This document shows, one piece after another, positions 49,896 to 59,142 of a DNA stretch of 64,000 nt (positions are counted from its first letter, which is position 1; each line of letters starts with the position of its first letter). The position numbers were made by a program, and so were the translations under genes. The notes below the pieces were generated by a model. That model was not told the DNA's origin. It made no database searches and was given only the letters and a program-made list of their open reading frames with translations. Source of the stretch: Streptomyces sp. NBRC 109706 (GTDB taxonomy: Bacteria > Actinomycetota > Actinomycetes > Streptomycetales > Streptomycetaceae); contig NZ_BBOM01000005.1 in the NCBI RefSeq assembly GCF_000974485.1, forward strand, positions 728,289 through 792,288, read 5' to 3'.

Positions 49896-51507
49896 GAGAC
49901 GACCGCCCCGGACTGGAGGACGTTGACCCCGGGGTAGGGCTGCGCCCTGATGCCGGTGACGGCGCGCGGGTTCCAGGCGGTGAGGAGTTCGTTGTGGACC
50001 ACGGGGTAGAGCACGGCGGCCTCGGCGACCAGGTCGAGGCAGCGGTGGGTGAGCTCCAGCTTGCGGTGGGGTCCGGCTCCTCGGTGGCCCGGTCCATCAG
50101 CGAGAACAGCTCGCCGGCGTCCTCGCCGCCGTCCCAACCGGTGTAGGACATCCACAGGCCGCCGGCCGTGTAGTTGTAGCGCAGGATCAGGTCGGCGTCG
50201 AGGCCGAACTGGTTGGGGTTGGAGACGGCGGCGACCACCTGGTAGGCGCGGTCCTGGTCCATCTTGGTGAAGAGCGCGGAGGTCTCCTGCGGCTCCAGGG
50301 TGGTGTGCACGCCGATGGCGTCCCAGGACTCCTTGATGGTCGGCAGGCAGTCGACGGCCCAACTGACGTTGACCGACATCAGGTTGACGTCGATCTCGTC
50401 GACGCCCGCCTCGTCCAGCAGCCGCCTGGCCAGCTCGGGGTCGTGGGTGTAGACGGTGGACGCGGGCCGGTGCGCCGGGTTGCCCTCGTCCAGGAACGAA
50501 CTCACCGGCCGGCCGTAGCCCTTGAGGCCGACCTCGATCAACTGGTCGATGTCCAGGGCATAGAGGAGGGCCTGCCTGACCCGGACGTCGTCGAAGGGCG
50601 GGTTCTCGGTGTTGAACATCAGGAAGAGGTGGTTCATCCCGGCGCCGCCCTCCACCTGGAGGCCGTCGTCGCGCAGTTGCTCGACATTGGCATAGGGGAT
50701 GTTCTCGGCGAGCTGGGCCTCGGCGCTGTCCCCCGATATCGCGGCGACGCGGGGCGCGGCGTCCACCACGGAGCGCCAGTTCATCGCGCGGAACGCGGGG
50801 TGGCGGGGGCCGTTGTACTCCTCGAACGCCTCGAAGGTGGTGTTGGACCTGGGGTGGTGGGCGGTCTGCCGGTAGGGCCCCGAGCCGACGGCGAGGCCGC
50901 CGGTGGCCAGGTCCCAGGCGCCCTCGGCGCCGAAGACATGGCGCGGCATGATCTTGGCGATGGTCAGCCGGGGCGCGGCGTCCGGGAACGGGAAGCGGAA
51001 GTCCAGCTCGACGACACGTTCGTCGACGGCCCTGACCTCGGCGAGCCAGCTGGCGAAGAACGAGCGGGCGAGGGTGTTGACCTCGGGGTCGAGGACGCGT
51101 TCGAAGGTGAACAGCACATCGTCGACGGTCACCGGCTCGCCGTCGTGCCAGCGGGCGCCCTCGCGGAGGGTGAACTGCCAGGTGGTGGCGGTGGGATCGG
51201 CGGGCAGCGCGGTGGCCAGCGCGGGGTAGGGGGTGCGGGTGAGCGGGTCGGTGTCCAACAGCCCCTCGTAGATATGGTGGTTGGCGGCCATGGAGAACGC
51301 CGAAGCGGTCTGCGTCGGGTCCCAGCTCTGGTCGTTTCCATAGCCGATGACGGCGGTGAGGGTGTCGAGCGCCGAACCGCTTCCGCCGCCGGTGCCGATG
51401 GTGGACGGCGGCCCGGTGCAGGCGCCGAGCCCCGCGCTGAGCGCGCCGGCGGCCCCCAGGGCGCCGGTGAACCGGAGGAAGGATCTGCGATCGAGGGGAG
51501 GAACCAC
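49892..51507 (-). pseudogene. Peptide-family substrate-binding lipoprotein, single-base frameshift
   Basis: Starts GTG at 51507: V-P-P-L-D-R-R-S-F-L-R-F with a Tat twin-arginine and lipobox G-L-G-A-C, so a Tat-exported lipoprotein of the SBP_bac_5 (DppA/NikA) type. The frame is good until E-E-P-D-P at about 50072, where GACCCCACCGC (minus strand) lacks one C. Adding it restores P-H-R-K-L-E-L-T-H through G-A-V-V-S and the stop at 49892 (about 538 residues). Either a recent loss-of-function mutation in a C-run (50068-50071 on the plus strand) or a sequencing error. Confidence 0.85.
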
Positions 51508-51587
51508 GGTGTTTCTCCAGCGCCTAGGAGGTCCTACGTTGTACGTCCTAGGAACCTAGAAGCGTGGTGGGACCGAGGTCAAGAGCC

Positions 51588-51604
51588 AGGACATCCCATG
51601 TCCT
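51588..51604. promoter_or_regulatory. FadR-type operator
   Basis: AGGACAT-CCC-ATGTCCT, perfect 7-bp arms, between the divergent binding-protein and FadR-type genes. A second, imperfect ACGT-type dyad (TACGTTGTACGTCCTAGG, 51536-51553) lies nearer the importer start. Confidence 0.75.
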
Positions 51605-51704
51605 ATCTCCGATGGCAGAATGTGAACCGAAGGTCAAGGTCACGTGGTCGACCGCCGGCCCGTCGGGATCGCGGCGGGCGCGCGCAGCAGAGGGAGAGGC
51701 TTCT

Positions 51705-52403
51705 ATGGCCCGCCGCATGATGTCCGACGAGGTGCAGGGCCAGATCCGGGAGCTGATCCTCACCCGCCGCCTGGCACCCGGCGATCCGCTGCCCACCGAG
51801 GCCGAGTTGATGACCCTCTTCGAGGTGAGCCGCAACTCGGTCCGGGAGGCGCTCAAAGCCCTCCAGGCGGTCAACATCGTTGATATCCGGCATGGTTTCG
51901 GCACCTATGTCGGCAGCCTCAGCCTGGACTCCTTCGTGGACGGGATGGTCTTCCGGGCCGCCGTCCGACACCGCAGGGGCGAGGCCAGCCTGGCCGAACT
52001 CCTGGAGGTGCGCGAGGCGTTGGAGGTCGGCCTGATCGGCGGCGTGGCCGGCGAGGTGCCGGCGGACGATCTGGCGCGGCTGCGCGAGCTGGTCGGCACC
52101 ATGGAACGGGAGGCCGCCGACGACGGCCGGGTCAGCGCCGCCACCGACCGGGCGTTCCATCTGACGCTCTACCGTTCGCTGGGCAACCATCTGCTCAGCG
52201 AGGTGCTGGACGCCTTCTGGGCCGCCTTCCACCGGGTGCGCCAGGAGCTGCGCGAGGACGCCCAGGACGCGCGGGTCACCTGCGCCCGCCACCAGGAGAT
52301 CGTCACCGCGCTGGCCGCCGGCGACGCGCCCCGGGCGGTCGTCGCCATGCGCCAGCACTTCGCCGGCATCCGCCAGGTGTTGACCGACAGCGCCTCGGCA
52401 TAA
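51705..52403 (+). CDS. FadR-subfamily GntR regulator
   Basis: 232 residues from the ATG at 51705 (AGGGAGAGG upstream). Winged HTH (E-V-Q-G-Q-I-R-E-L-I-L...P-T-E-A-E-L...F-E-V-S-R-N-S-V-R-E-A-L), then an all-helical FCD domain with metal-type residues (D-R-A-F-H, R-H-Q-E-I, M-R-Q-H). Probably represses the divergent importer/aldolase operon and, by shared half-sites, the sialidase; a sugar acid is the likely inducer. Confidence 0.88.
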   Translation: MARRMMSDEVQGQIRELILTRRLAPGDPLPTEAELMTLFEVSRNSVREALKALQAVNIVDIRHGFGTYVGSLSLDSFVDGMVFRAAVRHRRGEASLAELLEVREALEVGLIGGVAGEVPADDLARLRELVGTMEREAADDGRVSAATDRAFHLTLYRSLGNHLLSEVLDAFWAAFHRVRQELREDAQDARVTCARHQEIVTALAAGDAPRAVVAMRQHFAGIRQVLTDSASA

Positions 52404-52709
52404 CCCGCCACAGCGGGGCGAGTTGGATAACTCGCCGCAGTGATCTATGTCATGTTTGGCACTCGGATTCGATCCGCTCACCACATGCGCATGACACGTT
52501 ACAGAGATCACCCGTCGCGGCGAACGCGCAGCACAGGCGGCATATCACCGCCCGGCCACCCATGCGACGCCGGTCATCTCATCGCCGACACGACGCGATT
52601 CATATTCGTCACAGCGTCCTCACATCTCATGCCAACATGAGCCGGTTGACATGCGTGTGCGCCGGGCGTCGGGGGAACGCCCGGGCGGCTGACCTGTGGG
52701 GGGTCTCTC
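52404..52709. other. Intergenic region with weak dyads
   Basis: About 300 bases, less GC-rich than the surroundings. TGATCT..TGTCATG (52441-52454) is partly mirrored by CATGACA...AGATCA (52489-52510). A TTGACA is at 52646-52651 but no -10 box follows at the proper distance. No gene seen. Confidence 0.4.
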
Positions 52710-54719
52710 GTGAAGATCGTGTTTCTGCTGAACAACGCCTATGGGATCGGCGGAACGATCCGCTCCGTGGCCAATCTCTCGGCCGGGCTCGCCGAACGCG
52801 GCCACACCGTGCGCGTCACCAGCCTCTACCGGCACCGTGACACCACCAGCTTCGCCTTCGACCCGCGCGTTCCCGTCGAGACCCTGATCGACCGCAGGGA
52901 GGGCGCCGCCGATCTGACGTCGCCGGCCGCCGACCGTCCCAGCGAGCTGCTGCCCGCCTGGCAGGACGATGTCTCGCTCCTCAGCGACCAGCGGATGCGC
53001 GCCCATCTCGCCGAGCTGGACGCCGATGTGGTGGTCTCCACCCGCCCCACGCTCAGCGTCTATCTCGGCCACTACGGCAGCGCCCGCTATCTGCGCGTCG
53101 GCCAGGAACACGCCCCGCTGGCCACCAGGCCCCCCGAGGGGCAGGCGCTGCGGCTCGCCGCCGTGCCCCGGCTCGACGCCTTCACGCCGGTCTCGCACGC
53201 CGACGCCGACGCCTACCGCGTGGCCCTGCCCGACGCGGCCACCGTCATCGAGCGGCTGCCCAACTGCTCGCCGCTGCCCGGGGTTTCGCCGGCCACCGGT
53301 GGCTCAAGGACCATCGTCGCCGCCGGGCGGCTGGTCGCCACCAAGCGCTACGACCGGCTGATCGACGCGTTCGCGCTGCTCACCGACGAGTTCCCCGACT
53401 GGCGGCTGCGGATCTACGGGCGCGGCCCCGAACGCCCAGCGCTGCGCGCCCGGATCGACCAACGCGGACTGGCCGACCGGGCCCGGCTGATGGGCGCGGT
53501 CGCCCCCATCGAGACGGAGTGGGCCAAGGGCGCCGTCGCCGCCGTCACCTCCCAGTGGGAGTCGTTCGGCCTGACCATCATCGAGGCCATGGCCTGTGGC
53601 GTGCCCGTCGTCTCGACCGACTGCCCGCACGGGCCCGCCGAGATCATCACCCATGGCGAGGACGGCTATCTCGTTCCGCTCGACGATGACCCGGTCCCCG
53701 GCATCGCCGCGGGGCTGCGCACCCTGATGAAGGACCCCGACCTGCGCCGCCATATCGCCGGCAACGCCCTGGCCACCGCCCGGAGTTACGCCCCCGATCT
53801 GATCGCGGAGCGGTTCGAGGAGCTGGTGGGACGGCTACGTCCCGACACCCGCCCCCGTTCCCGGGCCGGTGGGCTGGCCAGGCTGCGCGGCCTCCTCGGC
53901 CCCCGTTCGGCGGCGCCCGTCGCCACCGCAGCCGTGCCGGCCGGCACGCCGGAGCCCGCGCGGCCCGGCACCCATGCGGTGGCCGCCGCCGACGGCAGCC
54001 TCACCGTCACCCTGGACCAGCAGGCCCGGGGCGAACTCCTGTTGCGGCTGCGCAAGGACCCGGCGCGCCGCACCGTCCGTGTCCCGTTCGACCGGCGGGG
54101 GCGCGCCGTCCTGCGCCGCGCCGACCACGCCCTCGCCGAGGGCCGTTGGGACGCCTTCCTGGTCACCGAGGTCGCGGCCAAGCCCCAACGGCTGGCCGCC
54201 CGGCTGGTGGAGACCGCCGCGCTGGTCAACGCCCTGCCGCTGGACACCGCCGAGGGCGCCACCGCCTGGATCCCCTACCCCACCAAGGACGGCAACCTCA
54301 CCCTGCGCACCTGGCAGCGGGCCGGGCACGCGGAGGTCACCGCGATCGAGACGGGCGCCGCAGCCAGCACCATCACCCTGACCACGGGGGCCGGCGCCGG
54401 CGCGCGGATCTCCGCCCATGGCCCGGCGGGCGACGAGATACCCCTGGCCGTCAGCACCACCCCCGAAGGCCTGCGCGCCACCCTGGCCCACCGCGACGCC
54501 GCCGCCGGCACCTGGCGGCTGCGCCTCACCACCCCGGACGGCAGCTCGACCCCGCTGGCCCGGATCGCCGGCGACACCGCCGACCGCCGCAAGACCGACG
54601 TCCACCCGGCCGTCACCCACGGCGAGTTGACGCTGCGCCTCGCCTTCACCGGCGACAACGACCTGGTCTGGACGGTCAGTTCGGCCGAGGCAGCCGGGAC
54701 GGGTGAGGCGGACCGGTGA
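52710..54719 (+). CDS. GT4-type glycosyltransferase with extra C-terminal domain
   Basis: 669 residues from the GTG at 52710. Residues 1-380 form a GT-B glycosyltransferase: N-N-A-Y-G-I-G-G-T-I-R-S at the N-terminus, A-A-G-R-L-V-A-T-K-R-Y-D-R-L-I, and E-S-F-G-L-T-I-I-E-A-M-A-C-G-V-P-V-V-S. It likely adds sugar to a cell-wall polymer or surface glycan. Residues about 430-665 are a beta-rich domain I do not recognise, joined by an Ala/Pro linker. Its 3' end overlaps a small opposite-strand membrane gene. Confidence 0.85.
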   Translation: MKIVFLLNNAYGIGGTIRSVANLSAGLAERGHTVRVTSLYRHRDTTSFAFDPRVPVETLIDRREGAADLTSPAADRPSELLPAWQDDVSLLSDQRMRAHLAELDADVVVSTRPTLSVYLGHYGSARYLRVGQEHAPLATRPPEGQALRLAAVPRLDAFTPVSHADADAYRVALPDAATVIERLPNCSPLPGVSPATGGSRTIVAAGRLVATKRYDRLIDAFALLTDEFPDWRLRIYGRGPERPALRARIDQRGLADRARLMGAVAPIETEWAKGAVAAVTSQWESFGLTIIEAMACGVPVVSTDCPHGPAEIITHGEDGYLVPLDDDPVPGIAAGLRTLMKDPDLRRHIAGNALATARSYAPDLIAERFEELVGRLRPDTRPRSRAGGLARLRGLLGPRSAAPVATAAVPAGTPEPARPGTHAVAAADGSLTVTLDQQARGELLLRLRKDPARRTVRVPFDRRGRAVLRRADHALAEGRWDAFLVTEVAAKPQRLAARLVETAALVNALPLDTAEGATAWIPYPTKDGNLTLRTWQRAGHAEVTAIETGAAASTITLTTGAGAGARISAHGPAGDEIPLAVSTTPEGLRATLAHRDAAAGTWRLRLTTPDGSSTPLARIAGDTADRRKTDVHPAVTHGELTLRLAFTGDNDLVWTVSSAEAAGTGEADR

Positions 54720-54921
54720 CGGGGAAGCGGGCGGCGGCGAAGAGCGTGGCCGCGCAGCCGACGTAGTAGACCCATATGCCGGGGCCGGAGTAGCCGTTGA
54801 AAACGGTGAAGCCGGCGACCAGGAAGATGGCGAGCCCACCGGTGGTCCAGTGCAGGGCGCGAGCGCGCCGCCGGCCGGCAATACCGGCACCGGGCCTGAG
54901 CGCGGCCCGACAAGCCCACAC
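54676..54921 (-). CDS. Small membrane protein
   Basis: 81 residues from a GTG at 54921. Two hydrophobic helices (T-G-G-L-A-I-F-L-V-A-G-F-T-V-F and W-V-Y-Y-V-G-C-A-A-T-L-F-A-A). The start is uncertain, and 44 bases overlap the end of the glycosyltransferase gene. Function unknown. Confidence 0.5.
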   Translation of the reverse strand: MWACRAALRPGAGIAGRRRARALHWTTGGLAIFLVAGFTVFNGYSGPGIWVYYVGCAATLFAAARFPVTGPPHPSRLPRPN

Positions 54922-54974
54922 CGTGACGCCGTTGACGGAGGTCTGTACTGCGTCGGTTCCCGTGCCCCGCCGGA

Positions 54975-55943
54975 TCAGCGGGTGGTGGCGCGGAAGGTGC
55001 GGCGGTAGGTGTCCGGGGGGACGCCGAGGGTGCGGTGGAAGTGGCGGCGGAGGGTGGTGGCGGTGCCGAGGCCGGTGGCGACCGCGATGGCGTCGACGCT
55101 CTCCCCCGTGGTCTCCAGCAACTCCTGGGCGCGGCGAACCCGTTGGGTGAGCAGCCAGCGCAGCGGGGTGGTGCCGGTCGCGGCGCGGAAGTGGCGGCCG
55201 AGCTGACGGGTGCTCAGATGCGCGCGGCGGGCAAGATCCTCGACGGTCAGCGGCTGGTCGAGCCGTTCCAGCGCCCAGGGCAGCAGTTCGGCGAGCGGAT
55301 GGTCGTCCCGCGCGGGCACCGGGGCGGCGACGAACTGGGCCTGGCCGCCCGCCCGGTGCGGGGGGACGACCAGGTTGCGGGCGACGGTGTTGGCGACCGC
55401 CGAGCCGTGGTCGCGCCGCACCAGATGGAGGCAGAGATCAAGCGCTGCGGCCTTGCCGGCCGAGGTGAGGACCTGCCCGTTGTCCACATAGAGGACGTCG
55501 GGGTCCACCTCGATCCCGGGGTGGCGGGCGGCGAGGGTGTCGGTGTGGGCCCAGTGGGTGGTGGCGCGGTGGCCGTCCAGCAGTCCGGCGGCGGCGAGTA
55601 CGAAGGCGCCGGTGCAGAGCGAGACGATCCGGGCGCCGGCGCGGTGGGCGGCGCGGACCGCTTCGACCAGTGCGGCCGGCGGGGCCTCGTCCACATCGGC
55701 CCAGCCGGGGACGATCACCGTGCCGGCGTAGGGAAGTTGGTCGAGCCCGGCGTCCGGCAGCACCTGGAACCTGCCGATCCGCACCGGGCCGGCGGCGTGC
55801 ACGGAGACCCGGTACCAGGGCTCCGGCACCCCGTTGATATCGGCGCCGAAGACCTCCTGCGCCAGGGAGAGTTCGAGCGGCAGCATGCCCTCGGTGACCA
55901 CCAGCGCGACGGCGCTCATATCCGGGTTCGTATCCGGGCTCAT
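54975..55943 (-). CDS. GlxA-family AraC transcriptional regulator
   Basis: 322 residues from the ATG at 55943 (a second ATG at 55919 is possible). N-terminal DJ-1/PfpI-like domain with the nucleophile-elbow sequence V-S-L-C-T-G-A-F-V-L-A-A-A-G-L-L-D-G, C-terminal double HTH (V-E-D-L-A-R-R-A-H-L-S-T-R-Q-L-G-R-H-F and V-A-T-G-L-G-T-A-T-T-L-R-R-H-F). Divergent from the saccharopine-dehydrogenase-like gene, which it probably controls. Confidence 0.9.
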   Translation of the reverse strand: MSPDTNPDMSAVALVVTEGMLPLELSLAQEVFGADINGVPEPWYRVSVHAAGPVRIGRFQVLPDAGLDQLPYAGTVIVPGWADVDEAPPAALVEAVRAAHRAGARIVSLCTGAFVLAAAGLLDGHRATTHWAHTDTLAARHPGIEVDPDVLYVDNGQVLTSAGKAAALDLCLHLVRRDHGSAVANTVARNLVVPPHRAGGQAQFVAAPVPARDDHPLAELLPWALERLDQPLTVEDLARRAHLSTRQLGRHFRAATGTTPLRWLLTQRVRRAQELLETTGESVDAIAVATGLGTATTLRRHFHRTLGVPPDTYRRTFRATTR

Positions 55944-56042
55944 GTCCGAAAGTGTATGGGGGTCGTCGTTTCGGCCACTCGTCCCGATCGAGAACCGACC
56001 GCAGGATGTTACTCGTTGAACCTTCCAGCGGCTGGAGAAGTG

Positions 56043-57074
56043 ATGGGCGAGAACCGTGCGGTGACGGTGTTCGGCGCCTCCGGGCACACCGGGCGCTTTG
56101 TGGTGGCGGAGCTGCGGCGACGCGGTTTCGTCCCCGTCGTATCGGGGCGCTCCCCGGAGCGGCTGCGGGCGATCGGCGCCGGGCTCGACGTCCGCCCGGC
56201 CGCCGTGGACGATCCCGCGTCCCTGGACCGGGCGTTGGCCGGCGCGGCGGCCGTGGTCAACTGCGCGGGTCCGTTCGCCACCACAGCCGCGCCGGTGATC
56301 GAGGCAGCGCTGCGCGCCGGCGTTCCCTATGTGGATGTGGCGGCCGAGATCGAGGCCAATGTCGACACCTTCGCGCGGTTCGGGGAGCGGGCGCGGGCGG
56401 CCGGCACCGTGGTGCTGCCGGCGATGGCGTTCTATGGCGGCCTCGGCGATCTGCTGGTCACGGCGGCGCTGGACGGCGGGACGGCCGCCGAGGAGGTGCG
56501 GGTGGCCTACGGGTTGAGCGGCTGGCGGCCGACGCCGGGCACCCGGGCCGCCGGCGCGGTCTCCCGGGAGCGGCGGGCGGGCCGCCGGGTCCGCTACACC
56601 GGCGGCCGGCTGGTCTACCACGACGACGCCCCGGCACCCGCGCTGAACTGGTCGTTTCCCGAGCCGTTGGGCGAGCGCCCGGTGCTTCCCGAGTTCTCCA
56701 TGGCGGATCTGGTGACGATCCCCAGCCATCTGACCGTGCCGGAGGTGAGCACCGCCATGACCGTGACGGCGGCCACCGAACTGGCCGGCGCGTCTCCGGT
56801 GGAGCGGACGCCCGAGACGTTTCTCGTCGATGTCCGGGTGCGCGCCGGGGGTGTGGAGCGGCGCGCGGTGGCGCGCGGGGAGGACATCTACGCGGTCACC
56901 GCGCCGCTCGCCGTGGAGGCGGTGCACCGGATCCTGACCGGCCGCACGGGGACGGTCGGCGTCGTCTCGGCCGGCGCGCTCTTCGCGGCGGAGGCGGCCG
57001 ACTTCCTCCGTGCCCTCGCCCCCCGCGTCACCGTCGAGTGGGGGCAGGTCAGCGCCGGGACAGCAGCGAGGTGA
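56043..57074 (+). CDS. Saccharopine dehydrogenase-like NAD(P)-binding protein
   Basis: 343 residues from the ATG at 56043 (GGAGAAG upstream). Rossmann V-F-G-A-S-G-H-T-G-R-F-V-V, then V-V-N-C-A-G-P-F and the A-A-L-R-A-G-V-P-Y-V-D pattern shared by saccharopine dehydrogenases and mycobacterial trans-acting enoyl reductases. A redox role on an unknown substrate. Ends 26 bases inside the convergent gntR-type gene. Confidence 0.85.
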   Translation: MGENRAVTVFGASGHTGRFVVAELRRRGFVPVVSGRSPERLRAIGAGLDVRPAAVDDPASLDRALAGAAAVVNCAGPFATTAAPVIEAALRAGVPYVDVAAEIEANVDTFARFGERARAAGTVVLPAMAFYGGLGDLLVTAALDGGTAAEEVRVAYGLSGWRPTPGTRAAGAVSRERRAGRRVRYTGGRLVYHDDAPAPALNWSFPEPLGERPVLPEFSMADLVTIPSHLTVPEVSTAMTVTAATELAGASPVERTPETFLVDVRVRAGGVERRAVARGEDIYAVTAPLAVEAVHRILTGRTGTVGVVSAGALFAAEAADFLRALAPRVTVEWGQVSAGTAAR

Positions 57075-57813
57075 CATGCAGCCGGCCGCTGTGGATCCAG
57101 ACGTCCGAGTACTCGACGGGCCGGTCGTCCGCGAGATAGGTGACCTGCTGGAGGTACTGCACGGGCGCGCCGGGCGTCAGGTCGAGGGCGCCCGCCACGT
57201 CGGGGGACGCGGACTCGGCGCTGAAGGTGCGGCGGGCGGTGGCGATCTTCAGGCCGTAGGTGCCCTCCAGCACGCCGAAGAGGCTGGAGCCGGTGAAGTC
57301 GACCTGTTCGATCCCGGGAGCGACATCGCTGCGCACATAGTTGTAGAGCAGCGCGACCGGTCCGTCGGCGGTGCGGCGCAGCCGGACCAGTTCGAGGACG
57401 GTGACGCCCGGCACTATGTCGAGCAGCGCCGCCACCGGCCGCGGCGGCTCGATCAGCGCGCACCGCAGCACATCGGTGCTGGTCACCACGCCCTGGTGGG
57501 CGAAGTCCTCGGAGAGGGTGGTGAGCTTCTGGGCGATCGCCGGCTCGATGGTGGTGGAGGTGACGAAGGTGCCACGTCCGCGCACCTGGCGCAGCAGGCC
57601 CTCCTCGATCAGGGTGGCGAGCGCCCGCCGCACGGTGCCCCGGCTGACGCCCAGTTCGGCGGCGAGTTCCGGCTCGCTCTTGAGGCGGTAGTGCGCCGGC
57701 CACTCGCCCATGGCGATACGCGACCTGATGTGTTCCGAGATCTGGGCATGGATCGCCATGGGGACATCGCGTTTGATGTCCGGGCGGTCCGCCTCGTTCG
57801 GCCTGGCGCTCAC
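57049..57813 (-). CDS. GntR/UTRA regulator of the pentose operon
   Basis: 254 residues from the GTG at 57813 (AGAAGAG 6 bases upstream); an ATG at 57831 is the alternative. Winged HTH (Q-I-S-E-H-I-R-S-R-I-A-M-G-E-W, G-V-S-R-G-T-V-R-R-A-L) and UTRA domain. Last gene of the operon or separately transcribed 85 bases after deoC. Likely binds the dyad before rbsK. Confidence 0.87.
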   Translation of the reverse strand: MSARPNEADRPDIKRDVPMAIHAQISEHIRSRIAMGEWPAHYRLKSEPELAAELGVSRGTVRRALATLIEEGLLRQVRGRGTFVTSTTIEPAIAQKLTTLSEDFAHQGVVTSTDVLRCALIEPPRPVAALLDIVPGVTVLELVRLRRTADGPVALLYNYVRSDVAPGIEQVDFTGSSLFGVLEGTYGLKIATARRTFSAESASPDVAGALDLTPGAPVQYLQQVTYLADDRPVEYSDVWIHSGRLHVTSLLSRR

Positions 57814-57898
57814 TGTCGCTCTTCTCTCCATCCCTGGGTGGCCATCCGGCCCGCCGCCCCGGCGGCCGGGGCGGCCGGGGCCACGGGGCGGTCGGCGG

Positions 57899-58606
57899 TC
57901 AGTAGCTCGTGGTGTTCTCGTCGCCGGTGTCGGTGACGATCGAGATACCGGCGCTGGTGCCGAGCAGGACCGCGCCCGCGCCGAGCAGGCCGAGCGCCTG
58001 CCGGTAGGTCTTGATCGAACCGGACGCCTTGACGAGGACCCCTTCGCGGGCCCGCTCGACAAGGTAGCGAACACTGTCGGGATTCGCCGTCTCGATCTGC
58101 CCGCTGCTGGCGTTCTTCAGATAGGTCGCGCCGGCCTCCATGGCGAGTTCGACGGCCGCCTGCTTCTCCGCGTCGGTGAGCAGCGGCAGCTCCAGCATCA
58201 CCTTGACGGGAAGGCCGCTGGCCCGGACGACGCCCGCGATGTCCTCGCGGAAGTCGTCGTACCGGCCGCTCTTGAGCCAGCCGATCTGGACGCCGATGTC
58301 GATCTGGGTGGCGCCGAGCCGGGCGATCTCCGCCGCCTCGGCCGCCTTGCCGGCGCTGGTCATCACGCCGACCGTCGGGAAGTCGAGCGCCGAGGCCACC
58401 TCGATGCCGGTGCCCTTCAGCTCGGCGGCGACCACGGGCACCCAGGAGGCGGCGACCATGGCGGCGTTGAAGCCGTGGGTGACGGCCTCCCTGGCGTGGG
58501 CGACCATGTCGTCGCGGGTGGCGTCGGCGTCGATCCTGGTGTGCTGGATAAAGGGGGCCAGCTCGGCGGGCTGGAGATCCGTGCTGGTGAGGGTGGACTG
58601 CGTCAC
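57899..58606 (-). CDS. deoC: Deoxyribose-phosphate aldolase family protein
   Basis: 235 residues. DeoC barrel: I-Q-H-T-R-I-D-A-D-A-T, D103 in T-Q-I-D-I-G-V-Q-I-G, Schiff-base lysine K164 (Y-L-K-N-A-S-S-G), K193 (V-K-A-S-G-S-I-K-T) and G-T-S-A-G. All three catalytic residues are present, but the K164 loop (K-N-A-S-S-G for K-T-S-T-G) departs from the norm. It splits 2-deoxyribose 5-phosphate or a close analogue to an aldehyde and a triose phosphate. Start GTG at 58606. Confidence 0.85.
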   Translation of the reverse strand: MTQSTLTSTDLQPAELAPFIQHTRIDADATRDDMVAHAREAVTHGFNAAMVAASWVPVVAAELKGTGIEVASALDFPTVGVMTSAGKAAEAAEIARLGATQIDIGVQIGWLKSGRYDDFREDIAGVVRASGLPVKVMLELPLLTDAEKQAAVELAMEAGATYLKNASSGQIETANPDSVRYLVERAREGVLVKASGSIKTYRQALGLLGAGAVLLGTSAGISIVTDTGDENTTSY

Positions 58607-58658
58607 GTCGGTTCGTCTCTTTCGTGGGGTGGTACTGGGGGTGGCGCGGGCAGGACGG

Positions 58659-59114
58659 TCAGAGCTTGTCCGCGTAGTAGTCGGGGGCGACGACGCCCTC
58701 GCCGCCGAACCACTTGGGCACGTCGACGCCGCAGAACAGGCCGATGTTGCCCCAGGGTTCGAACGCGCCGGTGCGCACGACGACCTTCGCCTGACGGGCC
58801 GTCTCGCCCAGCATCTCGGCGTGGCTGCGGGTGGTGAACTCGGCGTCGTCGAACCGCTGTCGCAGCCACTCGTCGAGCCTGGGGTTGTTGCTGGGCACGT
58901 CGTCGGCGCGGACCACGCCCTCGACGACCAGCTCGTCGGCGATCAGGCCGAGCACGGTGCGCAGGTCCGGCAGGTTCTCGGCGATGGCGAGGTCGACGCG
59001 GTGGGCGTCGCGCGGGACGGGGAAGCCGGCGTCGACGACCAGGAGCAGGTCGGTGTGGCCGAGCGTGGCGAGGGCGCCGCTGAGCTGGGCGTTGAGGATT
59101 CCGGTGCGCTTCAT
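58659..59114 (-). CDS. rbsD: RbsD/FucU-family sugar mutarotase
   Basis: 151 residues. Start M-K-R-T-G-I-L-N-A-Q-L-S, then G-H-T-D-L-L-L-V-V-D-A-G-F-P-V-P with the catalytic His/Asp, and W-G-N-I-G-L-F-C-G-V near the end. Interconverts pyranose and furanose forms of ribose or a similar pentose. Between rbsA and deoC. Confidence 0.93.
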   Translation of the reverse strand: MKRTGILNAQLSGALATLGHTDLLLVVDAGFPVPRDAHRVDLAIAENLPDLRTVLGLIADELVVEGVVRADDVPSNNPRLDEWLRQRFDDAEFTTRSHAEMLGETARQAKVVVRTGAFEPWGNIGLFCGVDVPKWFGGEGVVAPDYYADKL

Positions 59115-59142
59115 CGTCGCGGTCCTTTCGGTTGGTCGGTGG

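Noticed and set aside
45905..51507. Giant minus-strand frames (about 932 and 1510 codons) suggesting huge fused ABC proteins
   Set aside because: Each combines real segments with out-of-frame stretches. The true genes are separated by overlapping stop/start codons, and the 1510-codon frame exists only because of the one-base deletion near 50070.
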